A stretch of DNA of 51,938 nt from Pseudomonadota bacterium (GCA_021300175.1 JAJTIC010000025.1:1-51938), one strand, 5' to 3'. Positions 8,107 through 17,558 are shown, numbered from the stretch's first letter. Notes: generated by a model not told the origin, from the letters alone. Numbers and translations are program-made.

Positions 8107-8612
8107 TCAGTACGACGCTTGCTGATTACAAACACTGGTTAGGCTTTGTCGGCGCGGGTTTCACAGTCTGGCAAGACCTCCAGGAAAGAAAAGTGAAGAA
8201 TCACACGATTGTCGTGCTGTTCATCGTTGGATTTGTCACAGCTTTTTTTGCTGAAGGGGCCAGTGGTTTATTAAATGCATCCATGTCATTGGCTGTGGCT
8301 TTTTTAGCGGGGCTTCCCCTCTATCTTCCACGAGTACTTGGTGGCGGTGATTTCAAATTGCTGATGGCACTTTCACCGTTCCTCATTTGGAATCAAGTTT
8401 TGATTCTCGTTTTAAGCTCACTGATTTGGGGCTCTATCTTGGGTCTTTTCATGGTGATTTTAAAAGGAAAATTGAAATCATTTTTAGCAAATTTAAAGAT
8501 GATTTTTTTGAAAGCAAAACCGTCAGAGGAATCGCTACACAAAATCCCTTACAGCGTGGCCTTGGTTTTCGGATATCTGACTGCCATCGGTTTGAAAGGA
8601 TGGTGGCCATGA
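8103..8612 (+). CDS. tadV: A24-family prepilin peptidase of the Tad system (TadV/CpaA)
   Basis: 169-residue polytopic membrane aspartyl protease that removes class III leaders from Flp pilins and TadE/F-type pseudopilins. Both catalytic aspartate sites are visible: the first in QDLQERKVKNHTIV (the D-x-x-x-R-x-x-x-N pattern) and the second in VLGGGDFKLLMAL (GxGDxK). It is short and lacks the methylase domain of PilD, as is usual for TadV. I choose the GTG at 8103 that overlaps the upstream stop as GTGA with AAAGG upstream; a GTG at 8094 would add three residues. It overlaps the next pseudopilin by ATGA. Confidence 0.85.
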   Translation: MISTTLADYKHWLGFVGAGFTVWQDLQERKVKNHTIVVLFIVGFVTAFFAEGASGLLNASMSLAVAFLAGLPLYLPRVLGGGDFKLLMALSPFLIWNQVLILVLSSLIWGSILGLFMVILKGKLKSFLANLKMIFLKAKPSEESLHKIPYSVALVFGYLTAIGLKGWWP

Positions 8613-8866
8613 AAACCATTCTAACGAATCAAAGAGGACAGGGTGTCACTGAAATGGTGCTTCTATTTTCAGTTCTGATGTTGATCACTCTTCTGATCAA
8701 TCAACGGCTCTCGGATATGGAGTTTGGCCCCAAGCTCGTGAAGGGGCCTTGGGAGAACTTGCAAGGCATGGTTGAGTGTGGAGTTTGGCGGCCCTGCCGT
8801 GGAGTTGCTGGTCTTCACCCCAACGGGACAACCAGAAATATTTCTCTGAAGCCGGAGGGACAATGA
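8609..8866 (+). CDS. Tad pseudopilin (minor pilin 1)
   Basis: 85 residues. The leader MKTILTNQRG is followed by QGVTEMVLLFSVLMLITLL, so cleavage after Gly-10 puts Glu at +5, as in prepilins handled by TadV. The short C-terminal domain contains two cysteines (ECGVWRPCRG). ATGA overlaps link it to tadV and then to the next pseudopilin. It probably acts as a minor pilin that primes or tips the pilus, in the role of TadE/TadF. It is shorter than typical TadE/F proteins (about 150-200 residues). Confidence 0.75.
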   Translation: MKTILTNQRGQGVTEMVLLFSVLMLITLLINQRLSDMEFGPKLVKGPWENLQGMVECGVWRPCRGVAGLHPNGTTRNISLKPEGQ

Positions 8867-9477
8867 GACACTTAAATAATCAAAGTGGATTTTTGACTTC
8901 GGATTTTCTTTTTGCACTGACACTGAGTCTTTCAATGTCTGCTGTTGTCTTTGGGATCTGTTATTCCCTCGTGGCCTTTCAAGCAACTCAGTATGTTGTG
9001 TTTTCAGCATCTCGCGCTCAATCCGCTGGTGATGTGAGCCCCGAAACTCAAGCTCAACTGGCTCGAGCCAAGTACAACTCTCTCATCTCCTCAGGTGCAT
9101 TGAATATTCTTTACAATAACGGCTGGTTCGAAGTTTCGAATGCTGCCGCTGTCGACATCAGATCCGGTAATGGATCTAACTTCAATAATGAATATCCAGA
9201 TCCAGTTCCACGTGCGATCAATCAAGGCGTCAGAACAACTTTGTTTGCACGTCTCCTCGAGCTTCGCTTGCCGTTCGTGGGACGAATCGAATCTGAAGAT
9301 GGAGATGGGTTTAGTGTCCGCGTCGTCTCGATGCTGATACGAGAGCCGTCTATGGAAGAATGTGTGCAGTTTTCGAAGGACCGAGTTCAAGCTATTTGGA
9401 GTTTACGTGGAACACAGTGGTCCACATTCAATCGCAATGGGGCTATTGATACACCTTGGGAGGATAACGGATGTTAG
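8863..9477 (+). CDS. Tad pseudopilin (minor pilin 2, TadE/F/G-like)
   Basis: 204 residues. The leader MRHLNNQSG precedes FLTSDFLFALTLSLSMSAVV. With cleavage after Gly-9 the +5 position holds Asp instead of the usual Glu. The rest is a soluble domain with two cysteines near the end (EECVQF and DNGC). GGAGGG precedes the start and the gene overlaps both neighbours. By context it is a minor pilin of the Tad machine. No stronger domain is recognised, so the TadE/F/G label is only positional. Confidence 0.7.
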   Translation: MRHLNNQSGFLTSDFLFALTLSLSMSAVVFGICYSLVAFQATQYVVFSASRAQSAGDVSPETQAQLARAKYNSLISSGALNILYNNGWFEVSNAAAVDIRSGNGSNFNNEYPDPVPRAINQGVRTTLFARLLELRLPFVGRIESEDGDGFSVRVVSMLIREPSMEECVQFSKDRVQAIWSLRGTQWSTFNRNGAIDTPWEDNGC

Positions 9478-9959
9478 TCTCTCAAAAAGGTATTGCAATG
9501 ATTGAAGTGCTTCCCGTACTGACGACCTTCGTGTTGATGGTGAACTTTGCCTTAGGATTTTTTGGCGTCATTCACTCAGGAATCATCAATTCGATCTCCT
9601 CGCGAAACTATGCCTTTGAAACCTTCAGACAGAGGTCGAACCTCAACTACCTGCGAGATAACAGCGCCGCTTTTGTAACGACTTATTACAAGCCTGTGGG
9701 ACTGAGGCTCCATGCAAAAGCCTCTGAAGGTGATACTGGCACTTCTAACGATGCCACCTGGAAAGCAACAAAAAGGCCCATTCGTTTTACAGATTTAACA
9801 GGTACAACTGGTGATGATTTACCGGGTGGTCAGTCGGCAAGAAATCTTGTTGATTCTCAGGTCAGTCCTAACCAACGAGTCGACTTTGAGGGCGTTAGCC
9901 CCGTTTGGATCAGAGTCGCCTACGGAATATGCCTGACTTCAGCTTGTGGGGATCCTTAG
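9471..9959 (+). CDS. Tad pseudopilin (minor pilin 3, TadE-like)
   Basis: 162 residues. The leader MLVSQKG is followed by IAMIEVLPVLTTFVLMVNFAL, with Glu at +5 after Gly-7, a good TadE-type N-terminus. The soluble part is about 120 residues and ends with a cysteine pair (YGICLTSACGDP). The ATG overlaps the stop of the previous pseudopilin. It should be processed by TadV and join the pilus as a minor subunit. Three consecutive pseudopilins of different size are present, where many Tad loci have two. Confidence 0.75.
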   Translation: MLVSQKGIAMIEVLPVLTTFVLMVNFALGFFGVIHSGIINSISSRNYAFETFRQRSNLNYLRDNSAAFVTTYYKPVGLRLHAKASEGDTGTSNDATWKATKRPIRFTDLTGTTGDDLPGGQSARNLVDSQVSPNQRVDFEGVSPVWIRVAYGICLTSACGDP

Positions 9960-9970
9960 GGGGATGATGC

Positions 9971-10876
9971 ATGAATAACAACGAGTCGAGAACATTATGG
10001 ATATCGCTAGCTGCCGGTCTGTTTGCAGCTTTCATGCTCTATTCGTACTCCCAGGAAAAGAAAGCGGAGTACGATAAAACTTACGGAACCATGAAAAACG
10101 TGGTGATCGCCAAAGTTGATATTGGAGAAATGCAGACCATCGATGACACCATGCTGGAAGTGATTCAAAGGCCTGCTGATTTTTTGGAGCCCTCTGCCGT
10201 CTCTGAAACAGAAATTGCGGTCGGCCAGGTTGCTGCAACTCCCATCAAAAAGGGAGAACAAATTCTGCAAACAAAACTTCTTCAGCCAGGTCCAGACACA
10301 GGAATAGCCCTCCAAGTGGCTCCTTCAAAACGAGCCGTAACCTTACCGGTGGATGAAGTACGAGGAGTTGCCAAGCTGATTCGGCCCGGAGACCGCGTTG
10401 ATATCTTTGCAGCTGTTGACACCGGTCGTGGCGTGAATCAACGCCGTGAAGTGAGTCTCATTATGCAAGATGTGGTTGTTTTGGCGACAGGCGTGAACGT
10501 GGTCAATAATATACCGCGAATTTTCGAGATGGACTCGAGCTCGAAGAATATCATTCAGACAACACTGACTGGTGATACAAAATATACAACACTCACCATT
10601 GAAGCTAGCCCCAAAGAGGCTCAAGATTTGATCTATTTGATGGCCACTTCACCGGGAAATATATACTTCACTTTGCGCAATCCCAACGACCGCCAAGTGC
10701 CACCACGAATGCCAGCATCAAATTCAGAAACAGTCTTGGGTCGATCCACTTTCATGGATAGCGTACCAGCCGCAGCACCAATAGCACCGCCAGTGATTGC
10801 ACCACCAGTGCAGCCACTCCAACAACAGAGACCAACACAGCTGCCGCAAAAGAAAAACGGGTTTAGAACTCTGTAG
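9971..10876 (+). CDS. cpaB: Flp pilus assembly protein CpaB/RcpC
   Basis: 301-residue periplasmic protein anchored by an N-terminal membrane segment (LWISLAAGLFAAFMLYS). An SAF domain follows (VVIAKVDIGEMQTIDDTMLE to ATPIKKGEQILQTKLL, about residues 40-95). The RcpC domain contains LPVDEVRGVAKLIRPGDRVD and LTIEASPKEAQDLIYLMATS. A proline- and glutamine-rich tail (AAPIAPPVIAPPVQPLQQQR) ends the protein. CpaB works with the secretin at the outer membrane and is thought to contact peptidoglycan. It lies directly upstream of the secretin gene, the standard order. Confidence 0.85.
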   Translation: MNNNESRTLWISLAAGLFAAFMLYSYSQEKKAEYDKTYGTMKNVVIAKVDIGEMQTIDDTMLEVIQRPADFLEPSAVSETEIAVGQVAATPIKKGEQILQTKLLQPGPDTGIALQVAPSKRAVTLPVDEVRGVAKLIRPGDRVDIFAAVDTGRGVNQRREVSLIMQDVVVLATGVNVVNNIPRIFEMDSSSKNIIQTTLTGDTKYTTLTIEASPKEAQDLIYLMATSPGNIYFTLRNPNDRQVPPRMPASNSETVLGRSTFMDSVPAAAPIAPPVIAPPVQPLQQQRPTQLPQKKNGFRTL

Positions 10877-10920
10877 GGGAAGATAATTTAGTTCAGGGGA
10901 ATAGGAAACGAGGGGGAATT

Positions 10921-12447
10921 ATGATTAAGCAAAATAAGAATTTGATGTTCTTTTTGCTCATCTTTATGTTGGCACTAGCACCACTCGTTTCACCGCTCAA
11001 GGTTTATGCCCAAGAAGGATTGACTGACGAGGAAGATTCAAAACCCACACGTCCTCGCAAATTTATTACTTTGACCTTGGGAATTGAATACGACGAAAAA
11101 CTGCCACCAATGCCAGAGTTCATTTCCTTTAAAGGTGACTTTAAGAAAGTGGCGAGTGCCTCTTATTCGAAAGAAATTAACACTCTCAGATTCACACCTC
11201 TCAAAGAAGGTATTGCCACTCTGACAGTTCATGACAAAGCTGGAAGAATCATTTCAGAATTCCGACTGGATGTGAAGAAGTCCAAACTGGATGCCGTTGT
11301 CCGCGAAATGCAATCTCTTTTGGGTGATATTGAAGGCATCCAAATCCGTGTCGTCAACAATCGAGTCATTATCGATGGACAAGTGCTTTTACCGAGAGAT
11401 CTTAACCGCATCTATTCCGTGGTAGGACAGTTTAAGGATCAAGCTGATTCTTTAGTGACCCTATCACCACTAGCCCAAAAGAAAATTGCTGAGTTTATAT
11501 CTCGAGATATCAACAATCCAGAAATTGAAGTGCGCGCCGTGAATGACAAATTTGTACTTCAGGGCTGGGCAAGCAGTGAAGACGAGAAAGCTCGAGCCGA
11601 GATTATTGCAAAAACTTATGTTCCTGATGTGCACATCGAATTTGCGGAAGCCGAAGGAAAAATCAAACGTCGTCGACCAGCGAATGACGGAGTCATCAAT
11701 CTTTTGCAAGTAAAGCCTTCGGCTCCCGCTCCTCCTGCAAAAATAGTTCAGCTCGTCATGCACTACGTGGAGCTGAAGAAAGACTATGCCCGGGGTTTCA
11801 ATTTTCAGTTCACGCCAGCGATTGAAGATGGCTCTTCTCTTAGTTTTCAATCGGGATCTGACACTCCGGGTGGGGTCACTTCCACGATTTCTGGAACCAT
11901 CAGTAATCTTTTGCCTAAACTCAACTGGGCAAAGAATCATGGTCACGCTCGCGTATTGGAGAGCTCAAGCTTGATTGTGCAGGATGGTCGAAAAGGAACT
12001 ATTAATGCGGGATCTAAGATTCCAATCAAAAACACAGATGCTAATGGAACCAACACACAGCTGGTAGACATTGGTTTATTCTCTACAATAACTCCGACCA
12101 TCGTGAGCGAAAGATCTGATTCAATTAATTTAGATATCAACTTTGAGATCTTAGCGCTCACGGGGAATACATCTCAGGGTCCTTTGATTTCTAAGAACAC
12201 GATCAATACAGCTCTGACTGTGCGATCAGGACAAAGTGCTGCCATCGGGGGGCTGATTCGAAGTAATGCTTCGACTGTTTACAATGATCCAAAGAATTTA
12301 CCGAACAACCCTATTTTGAAATTGCATGCGTCTAAAGATTTCCAAAGAAATCAGAGCCAGTTCGTCGTCTTTATTACTCCGATCATCAAGAGCTCTGCTT
12401 CTGCTGGCTCTGAAAAGATCAAGAAAAAGTTCAGATTGAGAGACTAA
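10921..12447 (+). CDS. cpaC: Secretin of the Tad pilus (CpaC/RcpA)
   Basis: 508 residues with a signal peptide (ending VYAQ). An N-terminal pilus-secretin domain (about residues 40-115) is followed by two BON-like repeats (VREMQSLLGDIEGIQIRVVN and the following IIDGQVLLPRDL; then FVLQGWASSEDEKARAEIIA). The C-terminal secretin beta domain includes VQLVMHYVELKKDYARGFNF and ends FVVFITPIIKSSASAG. The region LTVRSGQSAAIGGLIRSN is a family signature. It forms the outer-membrane channel for the Flp pilus. GGGGGAAT lies just before the ATG. The gene is one base from the fused ATPase gene. Confidence 0.88.
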   Translation: MIKQNKNLMFFLLIFMLALAPLVSPLKVYAQEGLTDEEDSKPTRPRKFITLTLGIEYDEKLPPMPEFISFKGDFKKVASASYSKEINTLRFTPLKEGIATLTVHDKAGRIISEFRLDVKKSKLDAVVREMQSLLGDIEGIQIRVVNNRVIIDGQVLLPRDLNRIYSVVGQFKDQADSLVTLSPLAQKKIAEFISRDINNPEIEVRAVNDKFVLQGWASSEDEKARAEIIAKTYVPDVHIEFAEAEGKIKRRRPANDGVINLLQVKPSAPAPPAKIVQLVMHYVELKKDYARGFNFQFTPAIEDGSSLSFQSGSDTPGGVTSTISGTISNLLPKLNWAKNHGHARVLESSSLIVQDGRKGTINAGSKIPIKNTDANGTNTQLVDIGLFSTITPTIVSERSDSINLDINFEILALTGNTSQGPLISKNTINTALTVRSGQSAAIGGLIRSNASTVYNDPKNLPNNPILKLHASKDFQRNQSQFVVFITPIIKSSASAGSEKIKKKFRLRD

Positions 12448-12448
12448 A

Positions 12449-14674
12449 ATGGTGATTCATCAACAATGTCATTTGATTGCAGTCATGGGCGGGAAAGGTG
12501 GAGTCGGAAAGTCCGTCTTTGCTGCCAATTTTGCTGCATCTTTGATGTTAGAGTTAAAATCACCCGTTCTGCTCATCGATGCAGACTCAAGATCATGCGG
12601 TGATCAAAATGTCATCCTTGGGCTGCGCCCCAATAAGACAGTGTCAGAAGTTGCTCTTTTTCAAGGTGCACTCAATCCACAGTCTCTTCCACAAATCGTG
12701 ACTCAGCACGCTTCTGGCTTAGCTTACATTGGAGCTGTCCGGGGACCAGAGGAAACTCTGTCCGTCAATGCGGAACTGTTCTTGAAGCAACTCGAATTCT
12801 TGAGCAGAAACTATAAATACATCGTTGTTGATTTAGGAAATGATCTCGGGGACTTTCAAAAAACAATTCTCAATCAAGCAACGGCTCTGATGGTTGTCAC
12901 AGTTCCTGAAGTTCTAGTCCTCAATCAAACGCAGCGCTTGATTGGCGATCTTTTAACGGCAACATATCCCATGGAGATGTTCCAATTGATTGTGAACAAA
13001 GCCACGCCGGGATCTGTCTCTCCTCAGGCTATTTCACAGTCTTTACGCTTGCCGATCCTTGGAATGATCCCTCAAGATGATGTCTCAACGGCTGCAGCTC
13101 TTCAGCGGGGCTATCCTTTTGTTTTGGGTGGAAATAAGAACCCCATCACCAGTGCGTATACGGAAGTCGTGCGTAAGATCACGGGTGGGACCCTTCAAAA
13201 ACTGAAAACATTGAGTCGCCCGCAAACTCATGCAAGTTCACCGACTGCCAATCAAGGCTCAGGATCACAAGCTCCGTCGGGAGAAGCGCAAGACGCTCGA
13301 ACATCACTCAAGATCAAAATTCACAATGAACTGATCAAATCCATGGATTTGAAAAAGGGCGTCACTGAAACAAATAATGACCCTGCCAAAGAAGCCGCCT
13401 TGAAACAAAAAACACTCCAAGTGATCACACAGATTGTTGACCGGGAATCTCCAGGCACAGCCCGAGACGAACGTTCAAAAATCATCAAAGAAGTTTTGGA
13501 AGAAGCTTTAGGCCTAGGTCCCCTTGAAGACTTGCTAGCAGATGCTGCGGTAACAGAGATCATGGTGAATGGATACAAAAAGATTTTCATCGAAAAGAGC
13601 GGTCGAATTCAACTGAGTCCTGTGACATTCACAAGCAATATGCACCTCAGAAATGTCATCGAAAGAATTGTCACACCACTGGGGCGTCGTATAGATGAGA
13701 AAACACCTTATGTGGACGCACGCCTTAAAGATGGTTCCCGTGTGAACGCAGTGATTGAGCCACTTTCAATTGATGGACCAGCCGTGACAATTCGTAAGTT
13801 CAGAAAAGGTGGAATCAGTCCTGAAAAGTATACTGAGTTCGGTTCTATCACGAAGCCAATGATTGACTTCCTACGGATCTGTGTAGAAAACGGACTCAAT
13901 GTGGTGGTGAGTGGTGGTACCGGCTCCGGTAAAACATCACTTTTAAACATGCTCTCAAGTTTTATTCCAAGTCATGAGCGTGTCGTGACTGTGGAAGATG
14001 CCGCCGAACTTCAGTTGAACCAAGAGCATGTTGTCAGATTAGAAACTCGTCCTTCAAACATGGAAGGCACTGGTGCTGTCACGATCCGTGACCTAGTAAG
14101 AAATGCACTTCGTATGAGACCAGATCGAATTATCGTGGGAGAAACACGAGATGGTGCAGCTTTAGACATGCTGCAAGCCATGAACACTGGTCATGACGGA
14201 TCTATGACAACGACCCATGCAAACTCTCCAAGAGAATGTATTGGTCGCTTAGAAACTCTTTGTATGATGGCTGGAATGGAGCTTCCTGCGAGAGCCATTC
14301 GTGAACAGATTTCAAGTGCAGTGAATTTGATTATTCAGATCCAGCGACTCTCTGATGGATCTAGAAAAGTCACAAGCATTACAGAAGTGTGTGGAATGCA
14401 AGGCGATACGGTCACTCTTCAGGAGATTTTTAGATTTAAAGAAACTGGTTTTGATAAAAATCGTAAGATCATTGGTACTTTTCAAGCAATGGGTATGATT
14501 CCAACTTTCATTGAAGAGCTCGATGCGAAAGGTGTTGTCATTCCTCGAGAGCTCTTCTCCAATGATCCACAGGTTACAAAAACAAGCTCAGCAGCTAATT
14601 CTTCTAAGCCAGGGATGATGCCAAATATGATGCCTCCGGGTATGAACATTAAGAAAACAGGAAGTGGTTCATGA
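12449..14674 (+). CDS. Fused CpaE (TadZ) - CpaF (TadA) ATPase of the Tad pilus
   Basis: 741 residues. Residues 1-250 are a MinD/ParA-type ATPase with the deviant Walker [10 protein letters not shown] (14-22), [14 protein letters not shown] and IVVDLGND; this is CpaE/TadZ, which places the machine in the cell, but the usual N-terminal receiver-like domain is missing. A Ser/Gln/Gly-rich linker (about 250-285) leads to a complete CpaF/TadA secretion ATPase: [20 protein letters not shown], Walker [12 protein letters not shown] (about 488), the Asp box [12 protein letters not shown], Walker [16 protein letters not shown] and the His box [13 protein letters not shown]. In most Tad loci these are two genes. 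The frame is uninterrupted and all nucleotide-binding motifs are present in both halves, so this is a genuine fusion and not a frameshift. Confidence 0.9.
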   Translation: MVIHQQCHLIAVMGGKGGVGKSVFAANFAASLMLELKSPVLLIDADSRSCGDQNVILGLRPNKTVSEVALFQGALNPQSLPQIVTQHASGLAYIGAVRGPEETLSVNAELFLKQLEFLSRNYKYIVVDLGNDLGDFQKTILNQATALMVVTVPEVLVLNQTQRLIGDLLTATYPMEMFQLIVNKATPGSVSPQAISQSLRLPILGMIPQDDVSTAAALQRGYPFVLGGNKNPITSAYTEVVRKITGGTLQKLKTLSRPQTHASSPTANQGSGSQAPSGEAQDARTSLKIKIHNELIKSMDLKKGVTETNNDPAKEAALKQKTLQVITQIVDRESPGTARDERSKIIKEVLEEALGLGPLEDLLADAAVTEIMVNGYKKIFIEKSGRIQLSPVTFTSNMHLRNVIERIVTPLGRRIDEKTPYVDARLKDGSRVNAVIEPLSIDGPAVTIRKFRKGGISPEKYTEFGSITKPMIDFLRICVENGLNVVVSGGTGSGKTSLLNMLSSFIPSHERVVTVEDAAELQLNQEHVVRLETRPSNMEGTGAVTIRDLVRNALRMRPDRIIVGETRDGAALDMLQAMNTGHDGSMTTTHANSPRECIGRLETLCMMAGMELPARAIREQISSAVNLIIQIQRLSDGSRKVTSITEVCGMQGDTVTLQEIFRFKETGFDKNRKIIGTFQAMGMIPTFIEELDAKGVVIPRELFSNDPQVTKTSSAANSSKPGMMPNMMPPGMNIKKTGSGS

Positions 14675-15549
14675 TTTCACTTCTTTATAATGAATGGATC
14701 ATGATTCCTTTGGTGGCTTTCTGTGTTTTCCTCATCATCTATTTGAACGCAGATAAGATCATTAATCGATTGCAAGAAAAATTCACTGCCAAAAAAGATG
14801 AAGTCTCACGCTACTTAGATTTGATGTTTGTGGAGGTTGATCAAAAGAAAATTATGATCATCCTTTTGCTGTTGAGTTTCGGACTAGGGACTGTCTTCTT
14901 TCTTCTCTTGCTACCAAATGTCTGGTTAGGTTTGTTCGCGGGCACGGCCATCACTGTGGCAGGACTCAACCTTCCGCCCCTTCTTGTGAAAGCTCTTTAT
15001 GATAAACGCTCTGCTAAATTTGTGGATCAAATGGTGGATGGACTCACGATCATGGCGAATGGAATCAAGTCTGGCCTGACCGTACCTCAAGCGATGGAAA
15101 GGGTTGTTGATAACTTGGGACCGCCGATTTCCCAGGAGTTTTCTTTAGTCCTTTCCCAGATGCGACTAGGCCGAAGTCTTGAAGAATCTCTGATTGAATT
15201 GGGCGATCGGATTCCCATGCAAGACGTTCAAATGTTTGTGACGGGAATTAATATTTTAAAAGAAACTGGCGGTAATCTTGCTGAAACTTTCGAGACTATC
15301 GTTCTGACAATTCGAGAACGACAAAAAATTGAGAAGAAAATCCAAGCCATGACAGCTCAGGGAATTATGCAGGGAATAATTGTGACTTTAGTCCCGTTTG
15401 CTCTGATCGTGCTCTTCTCAGTGGTAGATCCTAACTACATGAAGCCCATGTTTGGTACGACCTTGGGACTGTTCCTGCTTTTCATGATGTTGGCTCTGCA
15501 AATTATCGGTGGATTAGTCATTCGAAAAATTGTTAAGATCAAAGTATAA
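14671..15549 (+). CDS. tadB: Tad inner-membrane platform protein (TadB-type, T2SSF)
   Basis: 292 residues. It has an N-terminal membrane segment, a charged cytoplasmic stretch, two more membrane segments (about 60-100), a T2SSF domain (VDGLTIMANGIKSGLTVPQA and the later MRLGRSLEESL) and C-terminal membrane helices. The stretch RERQKIEKKIQAMTAQGIMQ with DPNYMKPMFGTTLG is typical of TadB rather than TadC. The ATG overlaps the ATPase gene by ATGA. Canonical systems need a TadB/TadC pair; no second T2SSF gene is next to it, so TadC is either elsewhere in the genome or absent. Confidence 0.82.
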   Translation: MISLLYNEWIMIPLVAFCVFLIIYLNADKIINRLQEKFTAKKDEVSRYLDLMFVEVDQKKIMIILLLLSFGLGTVFFLLLLPNVWLGLFAGTAITVAGLNLPPLLVKALYDKRSAKFVDQMVDGLTIMANGIKSGLTVPQAMERVVDNLGPPISQEFSLVLSQMRLGRSLEESLIELGDRIPMQDVQMFVTGINILKETGGNLAETFETIVLTIRERQKIEKKIQAMTAQGIMQGIIVTLVPFALIVLFSVVDPNYMKPMFGTTLGLFLLFMMLALQIIGGLVIRKIVKIKV

Positions 15550-15565
15550 CAAAAGAGGTTCATGG

Positions 15566-17215
15566 ATGAAGGCTCTTCTCTTTCTTCTAGTTTTCGCGAC
15601 GACAAGCTTCAGCGCTCATGCTCTTGTGGACATGCGGAACGGTAACTTTGCAAATACTTGGGTCGATCTCGAGGTTCCAGGCACTGGCTATGATCTGAAA
15701 GTTGTAAGAACTTACAATTCCAAATCACTCCACGATGGTATTTTTGGATTTGGATGGTGTTCTGATTTCGAATCCAATCTGTCATTCACAGCAGAGGGAA
15801 ATATCAAGTTTACCGAGTGTGGCGCAGGGCAAGAAATTTTTTACACTCCTCGTGAGTTTGGTCGCAAAGATATCGATCGTACTATTCAGCAAATCATTGC
15901 CAAAGTGCGTGCTGCAAAGAAAGTGGATGAAAAAACTTTAGGATCCTTGACTGAAGACATGGTCAATGACCATGATTTGAGAGCTAAGTTTGCTCTTTCT
16001 TACAAAGTGCAAATGCCTGTGAAAGAAGGCACGACTTTCTTTGCTAACGGCAAAGAGGTTGAAAGTATTACTTTTGCGAAGGGAATATATACGCGGAATC
16101 TGCCTGATGGGAGCTCAATGCGTTTCGATCAAGCAGGTCGTCTCACTCACATGTATGATAAGAACGGAAATTTCCTGAGGTTCTCTTATGATAAGAATCG
16201 ACTCAATGAAGTTGCAGACAATAACGGAAGAAAGCTCAATTTCAGATATTACAACAATGGCAAAGTCCAACGCGTAGTTGGTCCCAATAATCTGAGCGTG
16301 GACTACAAGTTCTCTAACTTAGATGACCTGTCCTCGGTTAAGAACTCTTGGGGGAACCAATACACTTACGATTATGATGATGCTCACAACATGACCAAAG
16401 CGACTTTCCCAGATAAAACAGCGATTCAGCTGACATATGATAAGAAAAATGACTGGGTTGTCGCTTTCACAGATCGTGAAAAGTGTGTTGAAAATTACAA
16501 ATACGAGTTTTCAGAAAAAGATCCTCGAATGAACTATTGGTCAACAGTGAAGAAGACCTGTGGAAAAGAAGTCACTAACGAAAGTCGTCATGAGTTCTGG
16601 TACGCAAAAAGGTCTGATGGCCAAGTATTTCTTCAACGTGTTCAGAGCAAAGTGAACAACAACGTGACCGATGTGACCTACCACGATAGTTTTGGTAAGC
16701 CGATTTCTATCCGCAGAAACAACGAAAGATATGATTATGAATACTTTGCCAATGGCCAAGTGAAATCAAAAGCAACATCTATTGGTAAAATGAATTATAA
16801 GTATGATCCAAAGTCAGGAAAAGTTTCTGAAGTGGTGACTCAAACTTTTGATGAAAAAGGAAAAGTTGCTACAAATAGAAAAACTGAATTCAAATATGAT
16901 GGTCGTGGCAATCTGACTTGGGCTCAGAACTCAGATGGGCTTGAAGTGACTATGACCTACGATAACCGAGGTCGAATTGCCACAATCACGGATCAAGCGA
17001 AGAAAGTGGTTCGCATAGAATACGAAGAGAGGTTCGGAAAACCCACCCAAGTCACTCGGCCTGGATTAGGAACAATTCGAGTGACTTACAAATCGAATGG
17101 TGAAATCGACAAAGTGCAGTCGCCTGAAGGGCCCACAGTGGCTATGCAGGTCGCAAGCACTTTTAACAACTTGTTGGATGTCATTGCTCCAGCAACAGCA
17201 GAAGTCTTTAACTAG
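15566..17215 (+). CDS. Exported YD-repeat (RHS-like) protein
   Basis: 549 residues from the ATG at 15566 (AGAGGTTC upstream). The signal peptide MKALLFLLVFATTSFSAHA is followed by a DUF6531-like N-terminal domain (VDMRNGNFANTWVDLEVPG and VVRTYNSKSLHDGIFGFGWC). A run of YD repeats follows (GRLTHMYDKNGNFLRFSYDK, YRYY-type units, KFEYDGRGNLTWAQNSDG). It ends without a toxin domain, so it is not a classic RHS toxin. YD proteins form cell-surface shells or filaments that bind carbohydrate. It follows tadB by 17 bases and probably shares the Tad transcript; a surface adhesin linked to the pilus is possible but unproven. Confidence 0.75.
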   Translation: MKALLFLLVFATTSFSAHALVDMRNGNFANTWVDLEVPGTGYDLKVVRTYNSKSLHDGIFGFGWCSDFESNLSFTAEGNIKFTECGAGQEIFYTPREFGRKDIDRTIQQIIAKVRAAKKVDEKTLGSLTEDMVNDHDLRAKFALSYKVQMPVKEGTTFFANGKEVESITFAKGIYTRNLPDGSSMRFDQAGRLTHMYDKNGNFLRFSYDKNRLNEVADNNGRKLNFRYYNNGKVQRVVGPNNLSVDYKFSNLDDLSSVKNSWGNQYTYDYDDAHNMTKATFPDKTAIQLTYDKKNDWVVAFTDREKCVENYKYEFSEKDPRMNYWSTVKKTCGKEVTNESRHEFWYAKRSDGQVFLQRVQSKVNNNVTDVTYHDSFGKPISIRRNNERYDYEYFANGQVKSKATSIGKMNYKYDPKSGKVSEVVTQTFDEKGKVATNRKTEFKYDGRGNLTWAQNSDGLEVTMTYDNRGRIATITDQAKKVVRIEYEERFGKPTQVTRPGLGTIRVTYKSNGEIDKVQSPEGPTVAMQVASTFNNLLDVIAPATAEVFN

Positions 17216-17223
17216 GAGATCGT

Positions 17224-17481
17224 ATGAATAAATTTATTGGATTCTTCCTTTGTCTGTTGTTCTCCGGTTTAGTCTTCGCACAGACAAACTCACCTCTGAG
17301 TCCTCCAATGACCGATGAATTGAAAGCGGCTGGCAGCACAGGCGAAACTTGCTGCCAAGGCATGGTGAAGCAGCACAACCCTCTCAAAGTGAATCCAGGT
17401 CAATACGATCAGCTCTTACTGGATGCAGAGGAAGCCACTTCCACCACTGTTCCTGTCCGCGGTGGACCAGGCCGTCGCTAG
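17224..17481 (+). CDS. Small secreted peptide, paralogue of 17645-17839
   Basis: 85 residues. A clear signal peptide (IGFFLCLLFSGLVFAQ) leaves about 65 residues with a vicinal cysteine pair (GETCCQGM) and an unusual end, YDQLLLDAEEA then VPVRGGPGRR. The same tail pattern (YPQLLAEAPA, APVR, basic end) is in the next small gene. AGGAGA lies before the ATG, 8 bases after the YD-repeat stop, so the two are co-transcribed. No known family recognised. It could be a partner, a processed factor or a chaperone of the YD-repeat protein. Confidence 0.65.
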   Translation: MNKFIGFFLCLLFSGLVFAQTNSPLSPPMTDELKAAGSTGETCCQGMVKQHNPLKVNPGQYDQLLLDAEEATSTTVPVRGGPGRR

Positions 17482-17484
17482 TTC

Positions 17485-17558
17485 GTCTCATTTTGAGACT
17501 GTTTGCTGAGTCATCAACACCTGACTATTTATCAGACAGAGGGGACTCAAGTCCCCTC
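17485..17558 (+). terminator. Two hairpins after the Tad/YD operon
   Basis: GTCTCA-TTT-TGAGAC (17485-17499) is followed by TGTTTG. A stronger GAGGGGAC-TCAA-GTCCCCTC hairpin lies at 17539-17558. Neither has a long T run, so termination or mRNA-end protection is suggested rather than shown. Confidence 0.5.

Noticed and set aside
11470-11946. Antisense frame of 158 codons in cpaC
   Set aside because: It lies within a clear secretin gene and reads as unstructured, with no upstream ribosome site.
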